Source of the DNA: Bacillus andreraoultii
GTDB taxonomy: Bacteria; Bacillota; Bacilli; Bacillales; Caldibacillaceae
Assembly (NCBI RefSeq): GCF_001244735.1
Contig: NZ_LN868935.1
Location: forward strand, 1 to 64,000
Length of the DNA: 64,000 bases
Direction: 5' to 3'
Shown: positions 54,809-64,000 of the stretch, piece after piece
Position numbering within the stretch: the first letter of the stretch is position 1
Layout: each line of letters starts with the position of its first letter
Notes under the pieces: model-generated
Databases searched by the model: none
What the model was told of the DNA's origin: nothing
What the model saw: only the letters and a program-made list of their open reading frames with translations
Position numbers and translations under genes: made by a program

Positions 54809-54948
54809 GTCCTCTCCCCCAACTTGTCTTGCAATTGTACTATTCATTTTACTACGATTTCCGAAAAAATTACATAAGATTTCCGAATCTTTAAAGAAAT
54901 TATGTTTTTAATACGCAACTATTAACTCCATATTTCTTCTACAAACTT

Positions 54949-54977
54949 TTGTACTTCAACGATAAATCGTATACAAT
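54949..54977 (+). promoter_or_regulatory. cshC promoter
   Basis: TTGTAC (54949-54954), 17-bp spacer, TACAAT (54972-54977). Confidence 0.72.
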
Positions 54978-55017
54978 ATAAGAACATTGAAGAGGATATT
55001 CAAAAAGGTGGTAAGTT

Positions 55018-56151
55018 ATGTCACAGTGGAAAGATTTACAAAAATTCGCACCATTTATTCAACAGAACTGGAAAAAAGCAGGATTTGAACAACCTACAGC
55101 AGTCCAAGAAGAAACGGTTCCTGCTATATTAGAGGGGAAAGATCTCATTGTTGAATCACCAACCGGAACAGGAAAAACATTAGCCTATCTTTTACCAATC
55201 ATTCAGAAATTAGATAAAAAAACACAACATGTTCAAGCCGTTATTCTCGTTCCTTCCCGTGAACTATCGATGCAAATACTAGATCAAATACGGAAATTCA
55301 CAAACGGTACTTCATTTAAAGGTGCCTCCTTTATTGGTGGGGCAAATATGAAAAAACAAGTTGAAAAGTTAAAAGACCGACCACAAATCGTCGTCGGGAC
55401 ACCTGGCCGGGTTCTTGAACTCATTCAAGCAAAAAAGTTGAAAATGCATGAAGTGAAAACAATTGTCATCGATGAAGCCGATCAATTGATTGCAAAAGAA
55501 CATATACAAATAGTAAAAAATATTATAAAAGCAACGTTGAAGGAAAGACAGTTACTTTTCTTTTCTGCAACGATAACAAAAGAGGCGGAACAAATGGCTA
55601 GTGAGCTTGGAACAAGTCCACAACTCATTCGGATCCAGCAAAAAAATCAAGGTAAGCATATCACACATGTATATATTAAGAGTGAACAGCGAGAGAAGGT
55701 AGATACGCTAAGAAAATTTATGCATACTAACCCTGGTCGCACAATTGCCTTTTTAAAAAATACAAATAAAGTTGAAGAAGCCGCAATCAAATTACAATAC
55801 CATGGTCTAAACTTAGCTGTATTAGCTGGCGAAGGGAAAAAGAAAGAGCGGAAAGAGGCAATTGCACAATTTCGTTCTGGTAAAGTCCCATTATTACTAA
55901 CAACCGATGTAGCGGCTCGAGGCCTTGATATACAAGATGTTCAAACGGTTATTCATTTTGACTTTCCAAGCACCCGAGAACAATATTTACACCGGTCTGG
56001 TCGCACCGGGCGTATGGGGAAAGAAGGTACAGTCATTTCAATTGTCAACACGATAGAAGAAAGCTTTTTACAGAAAATGGGGAAAGAATTACAAATAGAC
56101 TTGATTGAAAAACAATTACGTGGTGGAAAGCTTATTGATTTAAAGAGATAA
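55018..56151 (+). CDS. cshC: DEAD-box RNA helicase CshC (YfmL)
   Basis: A 377-aa DEAD-box helicase with Q motif GFEQPTAVQEETVP, Walker A SPTGTGKT, motif II VIDEADQL, SAT (FFSATI), and C-terminal HRSGRTGR. The Gly-Ala-Asn block IGGANMKKQVEKL and EVKTIVIDEA closely match YfmL of B. subtilis (376 aa), which is involved in 50S subunit assembly and cold growth. No RNA-binding tail is present. GGTGGTAAG precedes the ATG. Confidence 0.93.
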   Translation: MSQWKDLQKFAPFIQQNWKKAGFEQPTAVQEETVPAILEGKDLIVESPTGTGKTLAYLLPIIQKLDKKTQHVQAVILVPSRELSMQILDQIRKFTNGTSFKGASFIGGANMKKQVEKLKDRPQIVVGTPGRVLELIQAKKLKMHEVKTIVIDEADQLIAKEHIQIVKNIIKATLKERQLLFFSATITKEAEQMASELGTSPQLIRIQQKNQGKHITHVYIKSEQREKVDTLRKFMHTNPGRTIAFLKNTNKVEEAAIKLQYHGLNLAVLAGEGKKKERKEAIAQFRSGKVPLLLTTDVAARGLDIQDVQTVIHFDFPSTREQYLHRSGRTGRMGKEGTVISIVNTIEESFLQKMGKELQIDLIEKQLRGGKLIDLKR

Positions 56152-56167
56152 TTTCTCGAACGTTTTT

Positions 56168-56330
56168 AAAGAAAACTTTAGGGACGAATAAAACTTGGCG
56201 AAGCGAGAGACTTGAGTTCGCTAAAAAAGAGGTTTTTTCGGCTTTGATGTAGCTGCTAGAGCTTTCCTTGTCCCGCTTAAGTGCATAAGGAAAGTAGAAA
56301 TTGGGAAATTTATGCTTTCCTATTAGCTAA
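56168..56330 (+). repeat. Modular terminator-adjacent repeat, copy D (long form)
   Basis: AAAGAAAACTTTAGG begins 17 bp after the cshC stop; GAGAGACTTGAGTTCGC, CGGCTTTGATGTAGCTGC, GCTTAAGTGCATA and AAGTAGAAATTGGG...TTATGCTTTCCTATTAGCTAA follow. It ends directly on an A-run and short hairpin (AATGA/TCATT) 22 bp before an IS3 element, so the original terminator may be interrupted. Confidence 0.8.
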
Positions 56331-57776
<1,446 letters not shown>

Positions 57777-57839
57777 CCTCTTTTTTTATTGTGTCCTTGA
57801 CATAGGTACCATTTTAAAAAGTACGGTTCTCTTTTTTGT

Positions 57840-58088
57840 TTAATGATATTTTGTTAAACCTATTTCAAATTCTTCATCTAATTCAATTGCTGCGTATTCT
57901 CCATCTTTCTCTACTTTAAGGAAAACAACATCAATATCATCATGTGAGTCATGTAAATCTTCACTTAAGCTTACAGCAACATATTCTCTTCCGTCTACAG
58001 TCATTGTTGCAAGAACCTCTACCTCATTCACTTCATCCGTTTCATCACTCATAAAAAATAGTTCACCTACATCTATTTTTCCCAACAT
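57840..58088 (-). CDS. DUF1292 family acidic protein
   Basis: An 82-aa acidic protein (KIDVGELFFMSDETDEVNEVEVLATMTVDGREYVAVSL) of the DUF1292/YrzB type, a beta-rich cytoplasmic protein of unknown function. ATG at 58086-58088 follows TTGGAGGCG; an in-frame start at 58100 overlaps this site. It lies just right of the IS element. Confidence 0.83.
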   Translation of the reverse strand: MLGKIDVGELFFMSDETDEVNEVEVLATMTVDGREYVAVSLSEDLHDSHDDIDVVFLKVEKDGEYAAIELDEEFEIGLTKYH

Positions 58089-58224
58089 TGACGCCTCCAA
58101 AAAATTATTCCTAACTCGTATATCATGTCGATGATGATTGTTTATAGAATATTATTTCATTATTGTCCGTTTTTTTAATCACTCGTATAAAAAGAACGCT
58201 CATTCTTATAAATGAAAGTATCTT

Positions 58225-60366
58225 TTACCTTAAGTCCTTCTTACTATTATCATACATAAATTTTTCAAAATCATTTGTTACTAGAGGTTTACTAAAGTAA
58301 TATCCTTGTCCTAACATACACCCACTATATGTTAATTCTTTTACATGATCTTGTAATTCTATACCTTCTGCAATAACTTTAACTCCGATTGTCTCTGCTA
58401 ATGTGATAATCGCCTTTACAATTGCTTTACTCTCCTCATTTTTGTGAATATCTTGAATGAAAGAGGCATCAACTTTTAACATATCAATTGGAAGATGTTT
58501 GATATAACTAAGCGAACTGTAACCTGTACCAAAATCATCAATGGAAATTTGGATCCCTAACTCACGTAAACTTTGTAAAATTGATGCGGCATTATGAATA
58601 TCTCCAAAGATACTTTCGGTTACTTCTAGTTCTAAATATTGTGGACTTAATTTCGTTTCTTCTAAAATGTTTTTGACCTTTTGAATAAATTTTGGATCTT
58701 TCAATTGGCGAATCGAAACATTGACAGATATTGGTAATGGTTTAAACCCTTTTTCCTGCCAAATTTTATTTTGATTACAGCTCGTTTTTAATATCCATAT
58801 ACCTAAAGGAACGATTAACCCAGTTTCTTCAGCTAACGGGATGAACTCTTTTGGTGGAATCCGTCCTAATTCTGGATGATTCCAGCGAACTAGTGCCTCC
58901 ATACCGATGATTTCTCCAGTCAAAAGGTTTAATTTCGGTTGATATTCAATAAAAAACTGATCATGTTCTAATGCTTTCCGCAATGCATTTTCAAGTAGCG
59001 AACGTTCAAAAGATTTATTTTCATATTTTTCATTAAATATTCCATAACCATTTTTCCCCTGTTCCTTCACCCTAAATAGTGCAGCATCGGCATTTTTTAA
59101 AAGAAGCTCTGTATTACTACCATGGTCAGGAAAAATAGAAATCCCAATACTACAAGATAAAAACCATTCTTTTTCGAATGTACTTATCGGTTGTTGAAAT
59201 CGTTCTACTATTTTTTCAGCATAATTTGCCACTTCAAATGGGTCACGAATATCTTTTAACAAAATAACAAATTCATCTCCACCAGAGCGAGCAACAAGAT
59301 GGTGACTCCCAACAATTTCCAATAATCTTTTTGCTAATTCCACTAAAATTAAATCACCATTTTCATGACCTAAATGATCGTTTATAAACTTAAAATTATC
59401 AATATCAATAAACATGACCGCCATTTTTGAAGTATGATATTTTCCATACCTAATTTCTTGGCGTAATTGGTCAATAAAATAGCGACGATTCGGTAAATTT
59501 GTTAAGCTATCATGAAAAGCAAATTGAGCTATTTTTTCTTCAATTTGTTTTCGAAATCGTATATCACGCATGACAAGTAATAGCAGTGGTTCATTAGAGA
59601 AAGTATGGTTTACAATCATATCAAAATTTGCTTCGACATCAATGATTGTATTGTCGTCAGCTTGAATACGAAATTCCAATTGACGTACTTTATCTGCTTT
59701 TTCAGTATAAAATGTTTCAATAATATGACGAATCTTATCCATATCATCCGGATGAATCCATTGAAATAGAGATCCCCTTTCAATCATATCCATTTCATTA
59801 CTTAATAAATTTTCAAAAGAAGGAGAGGCATATTGAAAATTCCCATCATGATCAATTAATGCAATAAAATCAGAGGAATGATCTGCTATTAAACGATACT
59901 TTTCATGACTTTGCTTAATTTCCTTTTCCAGCCTTTTTTCTTTTGTAATATCTGTTCGAATAGAAATATATTGATAAGGCTTACCTTTCTCATTTAAGAA
60001 TGGAACAATCGTCGTATGGACCCAATATAATGTACCATCCTTCTTTTTATTACATATTTCTCCTCTCCATATGTTCCCTGAACCAATTGTTCTCCACATT
60101 TCTTTAAAAAACTCTTTTGAATGCCGTCCCGAATTAAGAATCCGATGATCTTGACCAATCAATTCTTCACGACTATATTGAGAAATCTCACAGAACATAT
60201 TATTTGCATATGTAATAATCCCCTTTTGATTAGCAACTGCTACAATAGCTGATTGATCTAGGGCATATTTAATGTCAAAAAGTTCTTGTAGTGATTCTTG
60301 AGAATAACAATTCATACTCGGTTTCACTAAACCGTTCTCATCCTTTGTAAATGATGGTTTATTCAT
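58225..60366 (-). CDS. PAS-PAS-GGDEF-EAL protein (c-di-GMP metabolism)
   Basis: A 713-aa cytoplasmic protein without TM segments. PAS 1 (about 35-145, [29 protein letters not shown]), PAS 2 (155-270), GGDEF (285-445) with intact [12 protein letters not shown] (455-705) with intact [18 protein letters not shown] and KVIAEGIE. Both cyclase and phosphodiesterase motifs appear complete, so it could make or degrade c-di-GMP; no I-site is obvious. It resembles the B. subtilis YkoW/DgcW arrangement. Single gene with a palindrome in the promoter region. Confidence 0.93.
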   Translation of the reverse strand: MNKPSFTKDENGLVKPSMNCYSQESLQELFDIKYALDQSAIVAVANQKGIITYANNMFCEISQYSREELIGQDHRILNSGRHSKEFFKEMWRTIGSGNIWRGEICNKKKDGTLYWVHTTIVPFLNEKGKPYQYISIRTDITKEKRLEKEIKQSHEKYRLIADHSSDFIALIDHDGNFQYASPSFENLLSNEMDMIERGSLFQWIHPDDMDKIRHIIETFYTEKADKVRQLEFRIQADDNTIIDVEANFDMIVNHTFSNEPLLLLVMRDIRFRKQIEEKIAQFAFHDSLTNLPNRRYFIDQLRQEIRYGKYHTSKMAVMFIDIDNFKFINDHLGHENGDLILVELAKRLLEIVGSHHLVARSGGDEFVILLKDIRDPFEVANYAEKIVERFQQPISTFEKEWFLSCSIGISIFPDHGSNTELLLKNADAALFRVKEQGKNGYGIFNEKYENKSFERSLLENALRKALEHDQFFIEYQPKLNLLTGEIIGMEALVRWNHPELGRIPPKEFIPLAEETGLIVPLGIWILKTSCNQNKIWQEKGFKPLPISVNVSIRQLKDPKFIQKVKNILEETKLSPQYLELEVTESIFGDIHNAASILQSLRELGIQISIDDFGTGYSSLSYIKHLPIDMLKVDASFIQDIHKNEESKAIVKAIITLAETIGVKVIAEGIELQDHVKELTYSGCMLGQGYYFSKPLVTNDFEKFMYDNSKKDLR

Positions 60367-60467
60367 AATAATACCTCTAATCTATGATGAAAACTTTTAT
60401 GGCTATTGATAATATGTTTTACATTGTTCGTCATCCCTTATTGTATTCAAATATTATATCGGATTAA

Positions 60468-60485
60468 AAGTGAAGTTCTTCACTT
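60468..60485. promoter_or_regulatory. Palindrome upstream of the GGDEF-EAL gene
   Basis: AAGTGAAGTTCTTCACTT has perfect 8-bp arms around TT. TATAAT-like (minus strand) lies beside it at about 60455. A candidate operator. The arm TTCACTT is also the repeat unit found three times at 1888-1929. Confidence 0.55.
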
Positions 60486-60544
60486 ATTCGAATTAATTAA
60501 TAGAACAAAGTACACTTCTTTGACCCTTTTATAAGAATAACAAC

Positions 60545-60582
60545 ACGGACAAGCTTCGTATGAATGGGCTTGTCCGTTTTCT
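60545..60582 (+). terminator. Hairpin with T-run, no visible upstream gene
   Basis: ACGGACAAGC (60545-60554) pairs with GCTTGTCCGT (60568-60577), then TTTCTG on the plus strand. No plus-strand gene ends here. Confidence 0.7.
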
Positions 60583-60653
60583 GTTGATTGAATATTTAAG
60601 TGTCCATGTGTGGATATGGCACATAATCACTTCCATTCGATTATTCATGAGTT

Positions 60654-60778
60654 GGGCGGTTATACACGCTCTAGATGACTTTTTCAACCAATTTTACCGT
60701 AATTTGGGCGTCTAGAACTCTTCTAGATGACCTTTTCCCTCCTTTTCAACACGAATCGGGCGTCTACACTAGTGAAAC
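60654..60778. repeat. 52-bp tandem repeat array, locus 2
   Basis: Units starting GGGCGGTTA (60654), GGGCGTCTAGAACTCTTC (60706) and GGGCGTCTACA (60758) have an exact period of 52 bp. The second unit is nearly identical to the first unit at 30241. Intergenic, between the GGDEF-EAL gene and the amino-acid ABC operon. Confidence 0.82.
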
Positions 60779-60799
60779 ATCCTTATTTGGTAGCCCGAT

Positions 60800-60896
60800 A
60801 AAGAAAACTAAAAATGCTAGAGCCTTTTTCGACTTGATGTAGCTGCCAGAGCCTTCTTTAGGGCGAATAAGCGTATAGAATACGTCCGTAAGCAAA
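60800..60896 (+). repeat. Modular terminator-adjacent repeat, copy E (deleted form)
   Basis: AAAGAAAACTAAAAATGCTAG, then AGCCTTTTTCGACTTGATGT, GCTGCCAGAGCCTTC, TAAGCGTATA. It lacks the GAGAGACTAAAGTTCGC module. The right end again runs into a terminator. Confidence 0.65.
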
Positions 60897-60940
60897 AAAA
60901 TCTAAACCTTAGATTCTACAGAAAATAGGTTTAGATTTTA
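60892..60940 (-). terminator. Terminator of the amino-acid ABC operon
   Basis: AAATCTAAACCT pairs with AGGTTTAGATTT; on the minus strand TTTTTTTGC follows. A plus-strand T-run is also present. Confidence 0.82.
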
Positions 60941-61030
60941 TCAATAGATTGGCAAATTAACATTAATAAAGTAGAAAACGTTGAAATAAGTGAAGAAATT
61001 GAAAAGATGAATTGACTTAGAGAAATGAAA

Positions 61031-61753
61031 TTATAACACTTTACTTAAAAATAACTTTGTCCGTTCATGTTTTGGATTCTCAAATAATTCATTTGGTGTA
61101 TTTTTCTCTACAATGTAGCCTCCATCCATAAAGAGTACACGATCACCGACTTCTCGAGCAAACCCCATTTCATGTGTAACAACGACCATTGTCATTCCTT
61201 CTTTTGCTAACTGTTTCATAACTTCTAAAACTTCACCGACCATTTCAGGGTCAAGAGCAGAAGTCGGCTCATCAAACAACATAATTTTCGGTTCCATAGC
61301 TAAAGCCCGTGCGATGGCTACCCGTTGCTGTTGTCCCCCAGATAACGAGCTAGGGTAGGCATTCGCTTTTTCCTCTAATCCAACTTTTTTTAATAACGAT
61401 ACAGCTTTTTTCTTTGCCATATCTTCATCTATCTTTTTCACAACAATTGGTGATAGAATAATATTTTCTAAGACGGTTTTATGTGGAAATAAATTAAATT
61501 GTTGAAACACCATACCAACTTCTGTTCGAATTTTATTTATATCCGCCTTTTTATCAGTTATATTCACACCGTCAATGACAATTTCCCCAGCACTAATCGT
61601 TTCAAGCTGATTTAGGCAACGTAAAAAAGTCGATTTTCCTGATCCAGAAGGGCCAATGACAACAACGACTTCTTGTGGATGTATATTAACGGTAATATCT
61701 TTTAATACTTCATTATTTCCAAAAAACTTTTTCAAATTGTTTACTTGTATCAT
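61031..61753 (-). CDS. Polar amino acid ABC transporter ATP-binding protein
   Basis: A 240-aa GlnQ/ArtR-type ATPase with Walker [11 protein letters not shown]-loop [16 protein letters not shown], signature LSGGQQQR, Walker [14 protein letters not shown] and H-loop [11 protein letters not shown]. Its ATG overlaps the permease stop by 4 nt, the best proof of start. Substrate probably an amino acid; glutamine, arginine or cystine are equally possible. Confidence 0.93.
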   Translation of the reverse strand: MIQVNNLKKFFGNNEVLKDITVNIHPQEVVVVIGPSGSGKSTFLRCLNQLETISAGEIVIDGVNITDKKADINKIRTEVGMVFQQFNLFPHKTVLENIILSPIVVKKIDEDMAKKKAVSLLKKVGLEEKANAYPSSLSGGQQQRVAIARALAMEPKIMLFDEPTSALDPEMVGEVLEVMKQLAKEGMTMVVVTHEMGFAREVGDRVLFMDGGYIVEKNTPNELFENPKHERTKLFLSKVL

Positions 61754-62406
61754 TCCGTTTTTAACCTCTTTTCCAACTGTGCTAATAAAATGCTCAATAC
61801 GAGGGTAAGAATTAAGTATATGAATGCTGCAGTTAAATACGGCTCCCATACTTTGTAATATTGACCTTGGAAAGCACGAGCCCAATACATAATTTCAGGC
61901 ACGGCTACTAATGAAATTAACGAGGAGTCTTTTAATAGCACGATAAATTCATTACCTAATGGTGGAATCATCCGTTTGAATGCTTGCGGTAAAATGACAT
62001 GGCGCATTGATTGTGCATAACTCATACCAAGTGAACGGGCCGCTTCCATTTGTCCCCGATCCAGACTTTGAATTCCTGCACGAAAGATTTCTGAAATGTA
62101 CGCTGCAGAGTTTAACGATATGGCAATAATTCCGGCAACCATTCCATTTGTATTTCCTAAAATTGCTGTAACGACACCGAAGTGAATGATAAAGATTTGA
62201 ACCATAAAAGGCGTACCACGAAAAAAAGTAATATAGGCGGTAAATGGAAACGATAAAAATTTATTTTTTAACATTTTTCCCATTCCAATAAATAAACCAA
62301 GGATTGTCCCAAATAAGATTCCAAGCAGTGACAACCCGATTGTAAGCAAGGTTCCTCTTATAAAGTATGGGGCGTAATCAATAATTAAATCAAATCGAAA
62401 AGTCAT
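61750..62406 (-). CDS. Polar amino acid ABC transporter permease
   Basis: A 218-aa HisM/GlnP-type permease with five TM helices, [15 protein letters not shown], and the coupling loop [34 protein letters not shown]. Forms a homodimer with two copies of the ATPase. An intercistronic hairpin lies upstream between it and the binding protein. Confidence 0.94.
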   Translation of the reverse strand: MTFRFDLIIDYAPYFIRGTLLTIGLSLLGILFGTILGLFIGMGKMLKNKFLSFPFTAYITFFRGTPFMVQIFIIHFGVVTAILGNTNGMVAGIIAISLNSAAYISEIFRAGIQSLDRGQMEAARSLGMSYAQSMRHVILPQAFKRMIPPLGNEFIVLLKDSSLISLVAVPEIMYWARAFQGQYYKVWEPYLTAAFIYLILTLVLSILLAQLEKRLKTE

Positions 62407-62477
62407 GCGAAAGCCTCTCTTTCTCTTGAAAAATCTAATCGTTGTCGTATTTATTGCGCAACCTTTTCATTTAAAAT

Positions 62478-62542
62478 GAAAATGCCAGGATTTCTCTTAA
62501 AAATTTTTAACACGACAATCTAAGAGAAAGCCAGGCATTTTT
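62478..62542 (-). terminator. Attenuating hairpin between binding protein and permease
   Basis: On the minus strand AAATGCCTGGCTTTCTCTTA pairs with TAAGAGAAATCCTGGCATTT (about 19 bp), followed by TCATTTTAAA. The stem is strong and would reduce read-through to the permease and ATPase. Confidence 0.82.
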
Positions 62543-62555
62543 AAGAGCGCATCTG

Positions 62556-63386
62556 TTATTGAAGCCCTTTTAAATGTTCAATATCTGGTTCAATTCCAAA
62601 CCATTTCTTATAAATTTCAGCGTATTTACCATTGTCATAGATTGCATTAATCGCTTGATCAAACTCTTCTTTTAACTTACTCCCCTTTGCAAAGACGATT
62701 CCATAGTACTCTTGTTCAAATGACACATCATCAACGACTTTTAACTTTTGATCCGAATTATTTTTAACGTACTCCTCGACAACTGGTTTGTCAGCTAAAA
62801 CAGCATCCGCACCCCCATTTAACATTTCTTGAATAGCCAGATTGTTATCTTCAAACTTTTTAATATCAGGGCTACCTTTTCCGATGACTGCTTCTGCTGC
62901 ATCCATTCCCGTTGTCCCGTTTTGGACAGATACAACTTTCCCTTTAATATCTTGTGCTGTTTTTATCTCACTGTTTTCAGGAACTAAAATTTGAATGTTC
63001 GATGCGTAGTATGGTACAGAAAAATCATATGTTTGCTTTCTATCATCATTAATTGTAATTGCTGCAATACCAAGATCAGCGGTTTTCCCTTCAACTTCAA
63101 TGAATAGTGCATCCCAACCAACATGTTCAACTTTCGCTTCATATCCTGCTTCTTCTGCCACTGCCTTTACAAAATCAACATCAAATCCTAATACTTTATC
63201 TCCATCTAAATACTCCATCGGCGCAAAATTTGCATTCGTCACAATTCGAAGTGTTTTACTATCACCACTTTTTGCTTCTTTATTATTCCCTTCCCCTTTG
63301 CTAGTTTCGTTTGAACCACATGCAGATAACATAGAAATAATCATAATAATACTTAAAAACATCCCCAGTTTCTTCATCTTTTTCAT
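62556..63386 (-). CDS. Polar amino acid-binding lipoprotein
   Basis: A 276-aa SBP_bac_3 protein: signal about 23 residues with lipobox MLSACG, linker rich in Glu/Lys/Ser, then the binding domain LRIVTNANFAPMEYLDGDKVLGFDVDFVKAVA, with ligand-contact D/R residues in AAITINDDRKQTYDFSVPYY. First gene of the three-gene operon. ATG at 63384-63386 lies 5-10 bp after GGAGGATGTGG. Confidence 0.94.
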   Translation of the reverse strand: MKKMKKLGMFLSIIMIISMLSACGSNETSKGEGNNKEAKSGDSKTLRIVTNANFAPMEYLDGDKVLGFDVDFVKAVAEEAGYEAKVEHVGWDALFIEVEGKTADLGIAAITINDDRKQTYDFSVPYYASNIQILVPENSEIKTAQDIKGKVVSVQNGTTGMDAAEAVIGKGSPDIKKFEDNNLAIQEMLNGGADAVLADKPVVEEYVKNNSDQKLKVVDDVSFEQEYYGIVFAKGSKLKEEFDQAINAIYDNGKYAEIYKKWFGIEPDIEHLKGLQ

Positions 63387-63441
63387 ACTCTCCACATCCT
63401 CCTAATTTCACTCATCATTTAATAGTTTTTAATTATGGTTA

Positions 63442-63470
63442 ATTATACGTATATGTCTATAAATATGCAA
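63442..63470 (-). promoter_or_regulatory. Promoter of the amino-acid ABC operon
   Basis: Minus-strand TTGCAT (63465-63470), 17-bp spacer, TATAAT (63442-63447). A weak CodY-like AATTTC...GAAAAT lies upstream but was not counted. Confidence 0.75.
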
Positions 63471-63662
63471 CACTATTTTCAAAGAAATTTTTTAATAATA
63501 AAAATATCTGTCTTATTTTATAGGTTTTATTTTTTAATAATTCCGTAACATTCAAATATTCATTACTTTATTATAATGAATTCCTGTTGTAGATACAATT
63601 CTTTTCTATATGTATTCTTTTAAATCTTGTCTTATTTATTGTTTTTATCATTTTGTAAAAAT

Positions 63663-63691
63663 TTGAACTCATGCTTTGTTCATCATATACT
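63663..63691 (+). promoter_or_regulatory. Promoter of the nitroreductase gene
   Basis: TTGAAC (63663-63668), 17-bp spacer, TATACT (63686-63691). Confidence 0.72.
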
Positions 63692-63723
63692 AAAAAGGAA
63701 GAGAATTTCAGGAGGGAGATTTT

Positions 63724-64000
63724 ATGGAACTCGTCGACTTAATAAAGTCACGCCGATCAATAGGAGTTGTTGATGAAAAAGAAGTTTCTGATGAAATTAT
63801 TAAAGAATTATTGGAAACGGCTGTATGGGCACCAAATCATAAAAAAACAGAGCCATGGAAGTTTCGTGTTATAAAAGGGGACGGTCGAATAAAATTAGGA
63901 AAAGAAATGGCACGAATCATGAAGGAAAAAACGGCCGATTTAACTGAAGAAGAGGCACAAAAGAAAATTGAAAAGGCGGAAAAAGGGCCATTGCGGGCAC
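63724..64000 (+). CDS. Nitroreductase-family protein, N-terminal part
   Basis: The first 92 codons of a nitroreductase, running off the right edge: SRRSIGVVDEKEVSDEIIK, ETAVWAPNHKKTEPWKFRVI, which carry FMN-contact residues. AGGAGGG is present seven bases before the ATG. It resembles YfhC of B. subtilis; yfhC normally precedes yfhD, which here lies 47 kb away, so a rearrangement or a different paralogue is possible. Confidence 0.88.
   Translation, partial: MELVDLIKSRRSIGVVDEKEVSDEIIKELLETAVWAPNHKKTEPWKFRVIKGDGRIKLGKEMARIMKEKTADLTEEEAQKKIEKAEKGPLRA

Noticed and set aside
63471-63490. CodY box upstream of the amino-acid ABC operon
   Set aside because: Only about 10 of 15 bases match AATTTTCnGAAAATT, within the background of A/T-rich DNA.

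Overview
The window is about 64 kb of low-GC Firmicute chromosome from a spore-forming member of the Bacillaceae. The evidence is the 5' end of a 16S rRNA gene, strong AGGAGG ribosome-binding sites with frequent GTG/TTG starts, spore proteins (SspE, SspK), and a block from 16S leftward edge to about 17 kb whose order follows the Bacillus subtilis yfhC/D/E-recX-yfhH-sspK-yfhP-mutY-yfhS-fabL-sspE-ygaC-ygaD-ygaE-bcp-perR-ygzB-ygxA-rrn neighbourhood. The genus cannot be fixed from what is visible.

Layout. 1-380: start of a 16S gene (minus strand) with three tandem sigma-A promoters. 900-17000: the conserved yfh/yga block (PerR peroxide regulator with a PerR box, peroxiredoxin, FabL, MutY, RecX, spore proteins), with a small K+ channel where B. 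subtilis carries gsaB. 17000-24000: CNNM/CorC transporter-like protein, NhaC antiporter and the pstSCAB phosphate operon behind a PhoP box. 24000-31500: cydABCD (cytochrome bd oxidase and its ABC exporter) with a Rex-like operator, an array of 52-bp tandem repeats, and a metallo-beta-lactamase-fold hydrolase. 31600-36400: a SAM riboswitch in front of a cyclase-family hydrolase, a secreted C39-like peptidase plus lipoprotein pair, a dead transposase, and a MerR/TipAS regulator. 36400-42700: a MarR-FtsH pair and the natA-natB exporter divergent from its natR-natK two-component system, with 21-bp-spaced direct repeats between them. 42800-47400: a GntR-RCK_C regulator of the BusR type convergent with an opuA glycine-betaine operon whose promoter holds two bipartite AAGTAAC-N23-GTTACTT-like sites. 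47400-56200: MFS pump with TetR, heme O synthase, CDF and EamA transporters, the CshC helicase. 56350-57810: a complete IS3-family element. 57840-64000: DUF1292 protein, a PAS-PAS-GGDEF-EAL protein, an amino-acid ABC operon and the start of yfhC-type nitroreductase.

Common themes are ion and osmolyte balance (K+ channel, NhaC, NatAB, CDF, OpuA with a probable c-di-AMP-sensing repressor) and redox control (PerR, Bcp, Rex-cyd).

The strongest unexplained structures are two repeat families. One is a modular element of about 85-165 bp present five times; every copy abuts a Rho-independent terminator at the same end, and three copies fill the space between a stop codon and the terminator. The other is a 52-bp tandem repeat present at two loci 30 kb apart. 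No CRISPR array, prophage or tRNA was seen.
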